Source of the DNA: JANXVY01 sp040080145
GTDB taxonomy: Bacteria > Pseudomonadota > Alphaproteobacteria > Rhizobiales > Hyphomicrobiaceae
Length of the DNA stretch: 64,000 nucleotides
Direction: 5' to 3'
Assembly: GCA_040080145.1 (NCBI GenBank)
Contig: JBEBJA010000055.1
Span: forward strand, 1 to 64,000
Shown: positions 52,860-63,548 of the stretch, one piece after another
Layout of the letters: the number at the start of each line of letters is the position of its first letter
Position numbering within the stretch: the first letter of the stretch is position 1
The notes under the pieces: generated by a model
What the model was told of the DNA's origin: nothing
Seen by the model: only the letters and a program-made list of their open reading frames with translations
The model's database searches: none
Program-made: the position numbers and the translations under genes

Positions 52860-55800
52860 ATGACCAAGAAGACACGTGATTCGGCCTTGCCCGAGGGGTT
52901 CGCCGAAGCGATGACGGCCGATTTCGGCCGACTTGACACAGTGACCGAGGGGCTTGGCAAGCGCGCCATCGAGTTCGTGCTCCAGGGCCACCCCGAAGCC
53001 GTGCTGCTGGAGATCGCAAACAATCCGCAGGCGCGCGATGTGATGCTCGTCCACGACTATCGCGGCCACAACCCTGTCGTCGAAGCGGCGGCTAAGGCGC
53101 GCGGCGTCATCGCGCTCGCGTTCGAAACCCTCCCCTTCGAGGTCGTGAAACGGGCCGGTCAGGTCTATGCCTTGGTGACATATCAATCGGGCACGTATCT
53201 GGGAGTTCCCCTTTGGCTGATCGCCGTCCTGAGGGAAACGCAAACCGCAGCCGGTGGCGGTGTCTTCCACTCTGGACTGCCGGCAATGCGGCGGATCTGG
53301 AACCTCCCGCGTATTGAAGCCTGCCTCACCGCAACCGGAGAGCCCCCGGTCGCGCTGCTCCATTTGCTATATCCGGCCAAGGGTTACTACGGGAACCAAT
53401 TCAGCCCTGATCCCGCTGACGTGAAGCAGTATCTGGCCTCGCACGCGCCCCTGGTGCTTGCGTCGTTCGATGGCCTGGACGCTCACAGCCGCACCAAGCT
53501 AATCGAGGATCTCGCCAAGCACGAGTTGGCGTCCGGTCTCTATCAAGACCTCGTCTTCGCCGCAGCACTTGGCTCGGCCAAGGGGCCAGCTCAGGCCGCG
53601 CAAATCGCTCTGCGAACCGTCCCCCAGGAGTCGCTTTTCGCCCACGTCAAGAAGGCCTTCACCGCCAAGGACGGTGCCACCCGCCGCGCCGCCGCAGAAG
53701 TCGCCGCCCGTCTCGCCGGACCTGACGCCCTGTCCCTTCTCAAGGCCCAGCTCGAAGCCGAAACCGCCAAGCCGGTCCGCGATACCATCACGGCGCTGAT
53801 GACCCAGGTCAACGCCGCCCCCGCCGCCGCACAAGCTGGTGACCCGCACGCAGACCTTCCCGAGGGCAGCTTCGCCATCCGTGCCATCGACGGCAGCACG
53901 ATCGTCATCCCGCCTAAGTCCGCCCCTTGGCCGACCCCCGCCGTGTCCGAAAAAGTGCTCGAACCGCTACACGTGGCTGCCACCGCTTACAACGCCGCAG
54001 CCGCCAAGTTCGACGCCGAGCGCGAAGCCGCCCTACAGCCTGAGTACCGACAGTACTTCCGGCCGACATCCATGATCGACAGTGCGGACATCCATAGGGT
54101 CCTGCCGCAGATCAACGGTACGTCGCAAGCCGGGGTGCCGCTTCGCGCGTTGTTCCAGGCTGCGAAGGCTAACCAGATGGGCTTTGACGGGAGCGATGTG
54201 AGGGGGTTCTTCGAACAACCCGAAATCACTATCGGCCATATCGCGCGCCTCGCTGATTTCAATCATTGGCAGAGCTTGCTGGCGACACTGGCGTCGCCCC
54301 CGACGCTGCCTTGGGTCTACCTCGCCAAGGAAATGGCCAAGCCCGGCACCGATTGCCGGGTTCTGATCGAAACTCTCGTCCCCGAGGATGCCAAGTCGGG
54401 CGAAATCGTCCGTCGTCTCATGCACCGCTACTCGTCGGGCGAACTGGACGATATTCCGCTCTCGTTCCAATATCATATCCTGGAACATCTGGACCTGTTC
54501 GATCAGGCCTTCGGCGTACGCCCGCCCACTGGCTTGCCGATCGACGAACTGGCCGCCATGCGTGTCCTGGCCAAGCTGGACAAAATCCCCGAGCACCTGC
54601 TGCACCCGCTGTTGAACATTGCGCTTAGCACCAAGAAAGTCGCACGCGCCGAAGCCCAACGCCTGCTCAGCACCGCCAAAACCATCGACGACGCGATCAT
54701 CGCCCGCCTCGAAGACACCAAGAAGGAAATCCGCGCTGCCGCCGCCGACTGGCTCGCGGTCCGCAAACCACCGGCTGCAATCGCTGCCCTGCGCAAAGCC
54801 CTGAAAAAGGAAAAGTCCGAACTCGGGCGTGCCGCGATGCTGTCGGCGCTCTCCAAACTGGGCGAGGACATCGCCCCCTATTTTGACGAGAAGACCTTGC
54901 TGAAAGAGGCCGAGGCCGGGCTCGCCAAGGTGTCCAAGTCGCTGGACTGGTTCCCGTTCGCGGCCCTGCCCACGCTGCAGTGGGCCAACGGTAAGCCGGT
55001 TCCCGCCGGGGTCGTGAAATGGTGGCTCGTGCTGGCCGACAAGCTGAAAGACCCGGCCGGCAACGCCCTGTTCGAACTCTACCTCGACCGCTGCAAGCCA
55101 GCTGGCGCGGCCCAGTTCGGCATGTTTATCCTGAAGGCCTGGATCGACCGCGACACCACCAGTTGCTCCGACACCGAGGCCAACGACTACGCCGCCCAGC
55201 AGGTCGCCCAGCACCGGCAGTGGTACACCAACTTCAAAGCCCAAGGGTCGACCTACCAGATTCCAGAACCCAATGACGATCAGCTCTTCAAATCCCACAA
55301 GATCGCCAAGCTGAACCAGCACCTGTTCAGCGCGTCCGACAACAAGGGCTTGCTCGCCTTCACGATCCGCGCCCCCGGCCCCGAAGCCGCCGCCATGGTC
55401 CGCGCCTACGTCAAGGATCACGGCAACAAGGTCGCCCAGGCCAAGTCGCTGCTGACGGCCTTGGCGCGCAATCCCGCCCCCTCCGCGATCCAGGTCGTGC
55501 TGAGCGTCGCCAACCGCATCAAGCAGAAAACCGTTCAGGCGCTTGCCGGAGAACTGGTCGCCGATGTCGCCGACCGCCGCGGCTGGACGCCGGCCGAACT
55601 TGCCGACCGCACGATCCCGTCCGCAGGCCTCGACGAAGTCGGCGTCCTCACCCTCGATTGCGGCGAGGACCGCTCATTCCGCGCGGTCTACCAGGGCGAA
55701 GGCAAGCTCGATCTGCAAAACCCGCAAGGCAAGTCCGTCAAGGCGCTGCCCGCCCCCCGGGGCGACGCCGACAAGGACCTCGTCGCCGCCGCTAAAAAAG

Positions 55801-56573
55801 CTTTGGCTGGCGCCAAAAAGGAGATCAAGCAGACCGAGACTGCGCAGCGCGAACGCTTTTATGAGGCGATGTGCGTTAGCCGCCTCTGGCCGCTGGAACT
55901 GTGGACCTCCTGCCTGCTGTCCCACCCCATCGCCGGCCGCATGGTTCAGCGTCTCGTCTGGCAGGGCCTCGACCCGGAAGACCGCGTTGTCGCGACCTTC
56001 CGCGTGCTCGACGACGGCAGCGCGACCGATTCTGACGACAACGCCGTACCGCTCGACGGCTTCGCCGCCGTTCGCCTCGCCCATCGCGCCCTAATGAGCG
56101 CAAACGACGCCAAGACGTGGCTGGCCCACCTCAAGGACTATGAAATCGACGCCCTGTTTCCTCAGTTCGTGCGGCCGATCTATGCCTTGGACGACGCGCA
56201 TAAGGCCGCCGTCGCCATCGAGGAGCGCAAGGGCTGGATGATCGAATCCTTGAAGCTGAAGAGCGCGGCGACCAAGCTCGGCTATCAGACCGGCGAAGTC
56301 GGCGACGGCGGCAGCTACATGGACTACGTCAAGCGCTTCAGCACTGGCCTCACCATCAACGTCGGGTTCACCGGGAGCTACATGGGTGCTGGCACCGAAA
56401 AGATCGAGGCGGCGTTGACCGAGCTGACTTTTACCAAGGGCCGTGGCAAGCAGATAAAACTTGCCGACGTACCGCCCGTGCTGATGAGCGAAGCGATCGG
56501 TGATCTGCATGCGCTCGCAGCCGCCGGCACCGGGTTCGACAAGGATTGGCAGAAGAAGGCGCATTTTGGATGA
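52860..56573 (+). CDS. DUF4132 (MolR-like) protein
   Basis: 1,237 residues from the ATG at 52,860, preceded by GGGGG. Armadillo/HEAT-like helical repeats run through the first two thirds (e.g. ATRRAAAEVAARLAGPDALS, DTKKEIRAAAADWLA). The C-terminal RLWPLELWTSCLLSHPIAGR, QRLVWQGLDPEDRVVATFRV and DYEIDALFPQFVRPIY are the DUF4132 domain found in E. coli MolR/YehI. The start codon of the ATPase gene overlaps its stop (ATGA). Probably a scaffold or effector of the four-gene system. Its activity is unknown. Confidence 0.85.
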   Translation: MTKKTRDSALPEGFAEAMTADFGRLDTVTEGLGKRAIEFVLQGHPEAVLLEIANNPQARDVMLVHDYRGHNPVVEAAAKARGVIALAFETLPFEVVKRAGQVYALVTYQSGTYLGVPLWLIAVLRETQTAAGGGVFHSGLPAMRRIWNLPRIEACLTATGEPPVALLHLLYPAKGYYGNQFSPDPADVKQYLASHAPLVLASFDGLDAHSRTKLIEDLAKHELASGLYQDLVFAAALGSAKGPAQAAQIALRTVPQESLFAHVKKAFTAKDGATRRAAAEVAARLAGPDALSLLKAQLEAETAKPVRDTITALMTQVNAAPAAAQAGDPHADLPEGSFAIRAIDGSTIVIPPKSAPWPTPAVSEKVLEPLHVAATAYNAAAAKFDAEREAALQPEYRQYFRPTSMIDSADIHRVLPQINGTSQAGVPLRALFQAAKANQMGFDGSDVRGFFEQPEITIGHIARLADFNHWQSLLATLASPPTLPWVYLAKEMAKPGTDCRVLIETLVPEDAKSGEIVRRLMHRYSSGELDDIPLSFQYHILEHLDLFDQAFGVRPPTGLPIDELAAMRVLAKLDKIPEHLLHPLLNIALSTKKVARAEAQRLLSTAKTIDDAIIARLEDTKKEIRAAAADWLAVRKPPAAIAALRKALKKEKSELGRAAMLSALSKLGEDIAPYFDEKTLLKEAEAGLAKVSKSLDWFPFAALPTLQWANGKPVPAGVVKWWLVLADKLKDPAGNALFELYLDRCKPAGAAQFGMFILKAWIDRDTTSCSDTEANDYAAQQVAQHRQWYTNFKAQGSTYQIPEPNDDQLFKSHKIAKLNQHLFSASDNKGLLAFTIRAPGPEAAAMVRAYVKDHGNKVAQAKSLLTALARNPAPSAIQVVLSVANRIKQKTVQALAGELVADVADRRGWTPAELADRTIPSAGLDEVGVLTLDCGEDRSFRAVYQGEGKLDLQNPQGKSVKALPAPRGDADKDLVAAAKKALAGAKKEIKQTETAQRERFYEAMCVSRLWPLELWTSCLLSHPIAGRMVQRLVWQGLDPEDRVVATFRVLDDGSATDSDDNAVPLDGFAAVRLAHRALMSANDAKTWLAHLKDYEIDALFPQFVRPIYALDDAHKAAVAIEERKGWMIESLKLKSAATKLGYQTGEVGDGGSYMDYVKRFSTGLTINVGFTGSYMGAGTEKIEAALTELTFTKGRGKQIKLADVPPVLMSEAIGDLHALAAAGTGFDKDWQKKAHFG

Positions 56574-57736
56574 CCAAATCTCCAGCCAAGCGAACCAAAC
56601 CGGATTCCGCCGCCAGCGGTCCTGAAACTCGGGCGGGCTCAGCGGACGTGCTCCGTCTGGCAGCCGAAGACCGGTATGCCGGCGAACTCGAACGCTTGCT
56701 TGAGGCGGACGCCGGTGCCAAGCCGCCGGGCTGGCGTCTGTCGCCGCGCTGCGTGCGCAGCTTCATCCTCGGCGACGCCAGGCTTCAGGTGAGCCGCAAA
56801 TTCTATGGCGACAATCCTCTTGTTGATCGCGCCATCGTCACATTACTGTCCACCCAAGGACTGATGCTCGTTGGCGAACCCGGCACCGCCAAGTCGATGC
56901 TGTCCGAGCTGCTCGCCGCCGCCGTCTCGGGCGACACCTCGCTCGTCGTGCAGGGGTCGGCTGGCACCACCGACGACCACGTCCGCTACAGCTGGAACTA
57001 CGCGCTCCTGTTGTCGCAAGGCCCCTCCGAAGCCGCGATGGTCCCAAGCCCCGTCTTGCAAGCCATGAAAACCGGCCGCATCGTCCGCATCGAAGAACTG
57101 ACCCGCTGCCCGCCCGAAATCCAGGACGCGCTCATTTCCATCCTATCGGAAAAGACGATCGCCATCCCAGAACTCAGCGATGGCGGCACCTTCGCCCAGG
57201 TGCGCGCGCGGCCCGGCTTCAACGTCATCGCCACGGCGAACCTGCGCGATCGCGGCGTTCACGAGATGTCGAGCGCCTTGAAGCGTCGCTTCAACTTCGA
57301 AACCGTCCACCCGCTCGCCGACGCAGCCTTCGAGCGCGAACTGATTCTGACCCAGCTGGCCGAACGCCTGCCCGATCACGCCGCCGCAGCAGCCCTTACG
57401 GACGGCGTGGCAGGCCTTCTTGTGGCAGCCTTCCAGGAGTTGCGTGCCGGACGTACCAGCGACGGCGTAGCGCTCGCCAAGCCCGACGCCGTGATGTCGA
57501 CCGCCGAAGCCGTCAGCGTCGCCCACGCCGCCGTCCTCCAGGCCGTCTACCTTGGCGGCGGCACCGTAACGGGCGGCGACGTCGCCGAACAAATCCAGGG
57601 TGTTGTCTTGAAGGATAACCCCGAGGATGGCCGCAAGCTCAAGGCCTACGTCGACCACATCGCCAAGGACCGATCGCACGCAAGCGCCGACTGGAAATCG
57701 TTCTACACCGCCGCCCGCAAGCTCCGGCTCGGCTGA
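56570..57736 (+). CDS. MoxR-type AAA+ ATPase
   Basis: 388 residues from the ATG that overlaps the DUF4132 stop. Walker A GEPGTAKSMLSELLA (~102-116), Walker B region GRIVRIEELTRCPPEIQDAL, sensor 1 FNVIATANLRDRG and the arginine-finger motif SSALKRRFNFE identify a MoxR-family AAA+ ATPase, closest in layout to E. coli YehL. MoxR proteins usually act as chaperones with von Willebrand A partners, and the next gene encodes one. Its stop overlaps the next start (TGATG). Confidence 0.92.
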   Translation: MTKSPAKRTKPDSAASGPETRAGSADVLRLAAEDRYAGELERLLEADAGAKPPGWRLSPRCVRSFILGDARLQVSRKFYGDNPLVDRAIVTLLSTQGLMLVGEPGTAKSMLSELLAAAVSGDTSLVVQGSAGTTDDHVRYSWNYALLLSQGPSEAAMVPSPVLQAMKTGRIVRIEELTRCPPEIQDALISILSEKTIAIPELSDGGTFAQVRARPGFNVIATANLRDRGVHEMSSALKRRFNFETVHPLADAAFERELILTQLAERLPDHAAAAALTDGVAGLLVAAFQELRAGRTSDGVALAKPDAVMSTAEAVSVAHAAVLQAVYLGGGTVTGGDVAEQIQGVVLKDNPEDGRKLKAYVDHIAKDRSHASADWKSFYTAARKLRLG

Positions 57737-60700
57737 TGTCCACCGCCGCCAAGCCCACGGCGACGCTGATCCCGCCCGTGCTCGAAGACATGGGCCGTGG
57801 CGTGATCTTCGTGCCGGTCCGCCACCACAGCCCGGCCTGCGCGGCAGCGCTGGCGCAACTCATGGACGAACTTAATCCCAAGCAGGTCCTTGTCGAAGCC
57901 CCTGCCGACTTCGAGCCCTTGCTTCCGGTCCTGCTCGACGCGCAGACCAAGCCACCGGTCGCCATCGTCGCCATCGCAACCAGTCCAGACAAACCCCCAC
58001 CGGCAACAAGCGAAAACGCCCCCCCAGAACGCGCGCGCGCCATCAGCTACTTTCCGTTTTGTGCCTACTCCCCCGAGTACATCGCCCTCAGCAAGGGCGA
58101 CCAGACCGGCGCACGGCTAGCGCTGATCGACCTGCCATCCAGCGTCCGCCTGGGCCACCACGCCGCACAACAGAACGGCGATGCCCCCCAAATCTCACCC
58201 GTACTCTCGTTCACCGGCGAGCAGGCGTTCAACCATAGCGCCTACGTCGCCGCACTGTGCCGCCGCACCGGCATGCGCGACTACAACGAATTGTGGGACC
58301 ACCTGTTCGAACAACGCTTCGGCGAGGGCGGCTGGCGCGCCTTCTTCCACGATGTCGGCACTTATTGCCAAGCCGTCCGTGCCAGCGTCAGTGCCTCCCA
58401 GATGGTCCTCGACGGCACGCTTGCGCGCGAAGCATACATGGCCGATCGCTTGCGCGAAGCGCTCGCTCGGCCCGAGCGCCCCATCCTCGTCGTCACCGGC
58501 GGCATGCACACCCCCGCTCTGATCGCAGCCCTTGAGCACACGCCCGAGGCCTCGGCTCCAACCCCCGGAAGGCGCTTGCCGCGCCTAACCGCGCCGGTCG
58601 CCGAACCGCCGCCGCTTGCGACCAAGGCCTACGTGATCCGCTACGGATTCCGCGAACTCGATCGGCTCAACGGTTACGCCGCCGGAATGCCCTCGCCCGC
58701 ATACTATCAAAACCTATGGGACCAGCGCGCCCACGCCCGCTGGCACGCCCTCGCCGCCCAAACTCTAATCGCGTTCACAGCCCACCTCAAAGCCGACCGC
58801 CGCGTCGCACCGCCACCGCTGCCCGCCGTCGCCAACGCCCTGGAACAGTCCGTCCGGCTCGCGGACTTGCGCGGCCATGCGGGTCCCAGCCGTCAGGACC
58901 TGATCGACGCCTGCGGTTCCTCCTTCCTCAAGACCGAAAACACACCCGGCGCCGCCCCGATCCTGGAACATCTGACCCGCTTCCTGACCGGTGACCGCAT
59001 CGGCGACGTGCCCCCTTCGGCCGGCTCGCCGCCCTTGGTCGAAAGCGTCCGCGAGCAAGCCCGCGCGCTCGGCTTCGACCTCACCTTCGCATCCCGCAAA
59101 AAGCGCGAACTCGACATCTACCGCAACGAACGCCACCTGACCTGCAGCCGCTTCCTCCACGCGCTTTCGTTCCTCGAAACCGGCTTTGCCAACCGCCTCT
59201 CCGGCCCCGACATCCTCGGCGGCCATTTCAAGGACATTCTGTTTGAAACCTGGACCGCATCCTGGTCCCCGATGGTCGAGGCCCGGTTGATCGAGCTATC
59301 CGCCGATGGCGACGAGCTTGCTGTCGTTGCCGGTGCCGCCATCGTCAGGGCAGCCCTTGCCCTCGAAGACACCGGCCAAGGCCGCAACGGCGTCGCCGCC
59401 GTCCACCTGTTGCTCACTGCCTGCCTCATCGGCCAGCAGCACCGTCTTGGCGCGATCGCCGGACTGACCGCCCGCCAGATCGAATCCGACCCTGGCCTCG
59501 CATCCGTGGTTCGCGCCATGTCCGGCCTGTTCCTGCTTTGGCGCTCGCGGTCCATTCTCGGCCTGACCGGCGCCCCCCAAGTCGAAGCCCTGATCGCGGG
59601 CGCGTTCCGCCGCTCGCTCTATCTCCTCGACGATATCGCAACCGCCAACGCCGAGCGCCTCCCGCAAATCCTCTCAGCGCTCGCCGACCTGCGCGAAGTG
59701 GTGCAGTCCGCCCGCGATGAGACCCCCGCCATCGACGCCGCCCGGTTCGACGAGGTGATCGAACGCCTGACCGGCGTTGCGATGGCGCCGGTGCTGTCGG
59801 GAGCCGTCGCGGCCCTCGCCTATCTGGCCGGCACCCGCGACGGCACATTCCTCGCGGACCGTGTCCGTGGCGGCTTGAACGGCGCCTATCTGCAACCTGC
59901 AGACAAGATCGCAGCGCTCAACGGCGTCATCGCCATGGCCCGCGAACTGCTGTGGCGCGTTCCCGGCCTGATCGAAGAAATAGATGATTCGGTCGCCGGG
60001 CTGGACGATAGCCGCTTCCTCGAATGCCTCCCCGATCTGCGGCTGGGCTTTTCCGCTCTTAATCCACGCGAGATAGACGAAGTTGCCTGCCGGGTCGCGA
60101 CGCGGCGCGGCGCAGCGCCGGACCGCCTCACCGTCGATGTCGTCTATGACATCTCGGAAGATGCCGTCGCAGCCAATCTCGCCCTGAGTCTCGCGTTACG
60201 CGACCAACTGACAGCCGACGGACTCTCCGCCTGGCTCCCCGCCGAAGTCACCGCGCCGCCACGGCTTCCAGCCCAATCCGCAGCAAACAAATGCCCACCC
60301 TTGAACGCACCGGTAGGCCCCGCCGATGTCGCCCTGCGCCGCTGGCGGCTGATCCTTGGCCGCTACGCCGACACGCGGCTTGGCTCGCCCCAATTGACGG
60401 GCCTCGAAGGCCGCTGCGACGGCGCACTCGGTTATCTCTATGACCGCGAATACGAGCGTCGCGGCCTAAAGCCCGGCGGCGGAGACCGTCACGGCTCGCT
60501 CGATCCCTCTCAACTGACGGCGCTCGGCTGGCTTGGCGAAGTCCGCGATCTGTTTCCCGCCAGCGTGTGCGAAACGATCCAGAGCCACGCGCTCGAACGC
60601 TACGGCATGACGGACCTGCTGGCCGACTCCGCCTTCCTGTCCGGCATCGAACCGAGTGCCCACTTGCTCGGTGCGCTGCTGATGCTGAAAGGCCGCGCCG

Positions 60701-61446
60701 ATGCCGCGATCCAATCCAAGATCCGCGACCTCGCCCGCCGCGTGGTCGAAGACATCATGCGCCGCCTCAAACCACGGGTGGAAAGCGCGCTGTCGGGCAC
60801 CCGCAATCGCTTTGCATCGAGCCCCATGAAGAGCATGCGCAATTTCGATTGGCGCGCCACGATCCGCAAGAACTTGAAGAACTACGACGCCGAACGCGGC
60901 ATCATCATCGCCGAACACCTGCGCTTCCATTCGCGCCAGAAGCGCCGCTTCCCCTGGACCGTCGTGCTGTGCATCGACCAATCCGGCTCGATGACCGAGT
61001 CGGTGATCTATGCAGCCGTCATGGCCGCGATCATTTCAGGCCTCCCCGGCATCGACCTGAAACTCGTCGTGTTCGATACCGCCGTCGTCGACTTGACCGG
61101 TCGCGTCGATGACCCGGTCGCGGTCCTGCTGTCGGTGCAACTAGGCGGCGGCACCGACATCGGCCGCGCCGTCACCTACTGCGCCGGCTTGATCAACCAG
61201 CCCTCCCGCACCGTGTTCGTTCTGGTCAGCGACTTTTGCGAAGGCGGCTCGCCCGCGCGCCTTATCGCTGCCGTCCGCGCCATGGCCGAAGCCCGCGTCA
61301 CAATGTTGGGTCTGGCAGCCCTCGATGACCGCGCCGCCCCCGACTACGACCGCGCGATGGCGCAGCGCTTGGCCGATGCCGGCATGAAGATCGCCGCCTT
61401 GACGCCAGAACACTTCGCCGATTGGCTGGCCGGGGTGATCTCATGA
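57736..61446 (+). CDS. DUF5682-vWA fusion protein
   Basis: 1,236 residues. The N-terminal ~600 residues (VIFVPVRHHSPACAAAL, LVEAPADFEPLLPVL, RPILVVTGGMHTPALIAAL) match the DUF5682 family; the C-terminal ~400 contain a von Willebrand A domain with an intact MIDAS: CIDQSGSM (Asp1081), GGGTDIG and LVSDFCEGG. In E. coli the corresponding YehM and YehP are separate proteins, so this is a fusion. The vWA part should bind the MoxR ATPase or a metal-dependent ligand. Coupled to both neighbours by overlapping start/stop codons. Confidence 0.85.
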   Translation: MSTAAKPTATLIPPVLEDMGRGVIFVPVRHHSPACAAALAQLMDELNPKQVLVEAPADFEPLLPVLLDAQTKPPVAIVAIATSPDKPPPATSENAPPERARAISYFPFCAYSPEYIALSKGDQTGARLALIDLPSSVRLGHHAAQQNGDAPQISPVLSFTGEQAFNHSAYVAALCRRTGMRDYNELWDHLFEQRFGEGGWRAFFHDVGTYCQAVRASVSASQMVLDGTLAREAYMADRLREALARPERPILVVTGGMHTPALIAALEHTPEASAPTPGRRLPRLTAPVAEPPPLATKAYVIRYGFRELDRLNGYAAGMPSPAYYQNLWDQRAHARWHALAAQTLIAFTAHLKADRRVAPPPLPAVANALEQSVRLADLRGHAGPSRQDLIDACGSSFLKTENTPGAAPILEHLTRFLTGDRIGDVPPSAGSPPLVESVREQARALGFDLTFASRKKRELDIYRNERHLTCSRFLHALSFLETGFANRLSGPDILGGHFKDILFETWTASWSPMVEARLIELSADGDELAVVAGAAIVRAALALEDTGQGRNGVAAVHLLLTACLIGQQHRLGAIAGLTARQIESDPGLASVVRAMSGLFLLWRSRSILGLTGAPQVEALIAGAFRRSLYLLDDIATANAERLPQILSALADLREVVQSARDETPAIDAARFDEVIERLTGVAMAPVLSGAVAALAYLAGTRDGTFLADRVRGGLNGAYLQPADKIAALNGVIAMARELLWRVPGLIEEIDDSVAGLDDSRFLECLPDLRLGFSALNPREIDEVACRVATRRGAAPDRLTVDVVYDISEDAVAANLALSLALRDQLTADGLSAWLPAEVTAPPRLPAQSAANKCPPLNAPVGPADVALRRWRLILGRYADTRLGSPQLTGLEGRCDGALGYLYDREYERRGLKPGGGDRHGSLDPSQLTALGWLGEVRDLFPASVCETIQSHALERYGMTDLLADSAFLSGIEPSAHLLGALLMLKGRADAAIQSKIRDLARRVVEDIMRRLKPRVESALSGTRNRFASSPMKSMRNFDWRATIRKNLKNYDAERGIIIAEHLRFHSRQKRRFPWTVVLCIDQSGSMTESVIYAAVMAAIISGLPGIDLKLVVFDTAVVDLTGRVDDPVAVLLSVQLGGGTDIGRAVTYCAGLINQPSRTVFVLVSDFCEGGSPARLIAAVRAMAEARVTMLGLAALDDRAAPDYDRAMAQRLADAGMKIAALTPEHFADWLAGVIS

Positions 61447-63548
61447 GCGAAACCTTGCGCGCGGCCTTGGCGGTGTTTGACGACGCGGTGCTCGAAACGC
61501 TTGCCAACAAGGGACTTGTCCGCCGCGCTGCCAAGGACGTCGAAGCCGGCAAGGCGGACGTCCGTTCGATGGCGGGCGACAGCGCAATCGTCGTGATTGA
61601 TGGCGAGACCGTCGGTATCGACGCCGCCGGACCCGCCAAGGCCAGGTGCACCTGCCCGGCCAAAGACGTCTGCCGGCACCGCATCGCCGCCGTCATGGCG
61701 CTGCGGACGCCCTTGCCCGCCAGCGAACCCGAGCAAACGCCAACTGGCCCCGCACCAACCTCCCCGTCAGTCATCACGGCCCCTGACCCGCTTGCCGAAC
61801 TTCTCGCCGTGGACTTGGAAGCCGTTGCCAAGTGGACCGGCAAAGCAGCCCTTCGCGCCGCGCTCGAACTGATCGAGGGCATGACGCCTGCCGTCCAAAG
61901 CGAAGGTGCTGCCCTCGTGGTGCAGATGTTTGGCCATCCAGACGTGCGCTACCTTGCAGGCCTCGGCCTGGACGGCATGCTCTCCAAGGCGACGGCGGCC
62001 AAGCGCAAGGTCCTTCATGCCGCCGCCGTGCTGGCCGTGCGCCGCCTTCACGGATTGGATATCGCGGCGATTGCTGCCCCTCCCGCGAGCGACGACGCAT
62101 CTCCCGAGCCGCGCGACCGCCGTTTTCATGCATCGGTCCGCCTCGCGCTTGAAGACGCCGCCGGCATGGCGCTGGCGCAGGCGCCGCTGGTTCTCGAAGA
62201 GCGCCTGTTCGAATTGTCGGTTTCCTCGCGCGCCGATCGGTTGCCGCGTCTGGCCGGTATGCTGCGCGAAATCTCCGCCCTTGTTCATGCCAAGCGCCGC
62301 CATGACTTTACGCTGGTCCCCTTTCAACTGCTGTCGCAGATCGCCACCGCTTATGCCCTCAACGACGCCCTCGATCAGGATGCGCCGCCCGAAGAACTTG
62401 CCGACCTGCAAGGCGAGGTCCGGCAGAAATATAGCCCCTCCGGTCCGCTGACGCTCCACGGCCTCGGTGCCGATTTCTGGCAGACCAAAGCGGGCGCGCG
62501 CGGCGTGACCGGGTATTTCTACGCCAGCGAACTGGGCCGCGTCACAACCCTCAGCCACGCGCGCGGCAGCCGCCACGACGCCACCTTCGATCCCGTCAAC
62601 GCCTATACCAGCGAACCGGTGTGGAGCGCAGCGCCCTTGCAAACCCTCCTGCGCTCACGCATCAAGTTGGACGGCGTCAGCCTCTCCCCCGACGGCCGGC
62701 TCTCGGCAGCGGGCGACGTCAAGGCCACTATCGAGCCCGCCGTGCCCGTTCGTGCGGAAGCCCTGGCGTGGTCCGTCACTTCACACGATTGGGAGCATCT
62801 GGAACGAACCCTGCAACGCCGCTTCAACGGTGCCCTGACCGGCAGTATTGGCGCAGGATCGGCCATACTGCTCGCCCCGGCAGGGCATGCCCGTGTCACC
62901 TTCAACGCGACCACGCAGGAGCACACCTGGCCCATCGCAGACCCCAGCGGCCGTTGGATCGGCCTCTCCCTCCGGCATGGCGACGCCGATGAGATGACCG
63001 CCGCGCGCATGCAGCGGCTGTCGTCGCTCGCAGACGTCTCGCTGATCCTCGTGTTGCCGCGCCTGGACGGCGACAAGATCAATCTGATCCCGGTATCGGT
63101 CATTGCCGCGACTCCAAGCGAACCCAAGCAGCGCCTGTTCCTTCTCCAACGTGATGGACGCGGATACGAACAGCCAAGTTTGTCGATGCGGCTTGCCTGG
63201 ATGGCGCAATTGGCCAAAAAGCCCCACGCCGCCGCGCCCGTCATCGCCACTCTGAACCCGCTCATCGCTGCGTCGCCCGGGCGTCTCGCGCTGCTGTCCC
63301 TGGCCGACGCCCTGATGGGCTTGGCCGAACTCGGCGGACGGCCACTCGATCCATCGCAACGCCGGCTTTTCGCGTTCACTGCCGAAAAACTGTCGCGCTA
63401 CGGCCTGACCGGTATCGCGACCTCGGTCACGCATCTGGCGCAGACCGAACCGGGCATCGCGGTCTCACGCGCGGCCTTCCTGCGCTGCGTCCACCTCGTG
63501 GACCGCGCACGGGCCATGACCCGCCATCTGCCCTGGCTCGCAATCTGA
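61443..63548 (+). CDS. SWIM zinc-finger protein (YehQ-like)
   Basis: 701 residues from the ATG overlapping the previous stop (ATGA). The SWIM finger is CTCPAKDVCRH (Cys69, Cys71, Cys77, His79). The long remainder is helical and alanine-rich with LAEWSV-like segments and no catalytic motif. SWIM domains bind DNA or proteins. It is the last gene of the four-gene operon and corresponds to E. coli YehQ. Confidence 0.85.
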   Translation: MSETLRAALAVFDDAVLETLANKGLVRRAAKDVEAGKADVRSMAGDSAIVVIDGETVGIDAAGPAKARCTCPAKDVCRHRIAAVMALRTPLPASEPEQTPTGPAPTSPSVITAPDPLAELLAVDLEAVAKWTGKAALRAALELIEGMTPAVQSEGAALVVQMFGHPDVRYLAGLGLDGMLSKATAAKRKVLHAAAVLAVRRLHGLDIAAIAAPPASDDASPEPRDRRFHASVRLALEDAAGMALAQAPLVLEERLFELSVSSRADRLPRLAGMLREISALVHAKRRHDFTLVPFQLLSQIATAYALNDALDQDAPPEELADLQGEVRQKYSPSGPLTLHGLGADFWQTKAGARGVTGYFYASELGRVTTLSHARGSRHDATFDPVNAYTSEPVWSAAPLQTLLRSRIKLDGVSLSPDGRLSAAGDVKATIEPAVPVRAEALAWSVTSHDWEHLERTLQRRFNGALTGSIGAGSAILLAPAGHARVTFNATTQEHTWPIADPSGRWIGLSLRHGDADEMTAARMQRLSSLADVSLILVLPRLDGDKINLIPVSVIAATPSEPKQRLFLLQRDGRGYEQPSLSMRLAWMAQLAKKPHAAAPVIATLNPLIAASPGRLALLSLADALMGLAELGGRPLDPSQRRLFAFTAEKLSRYGLTGIATSVTHLAQTEPGIAVSRAAFLRCVHLVDRARAMTRHLPWLAI

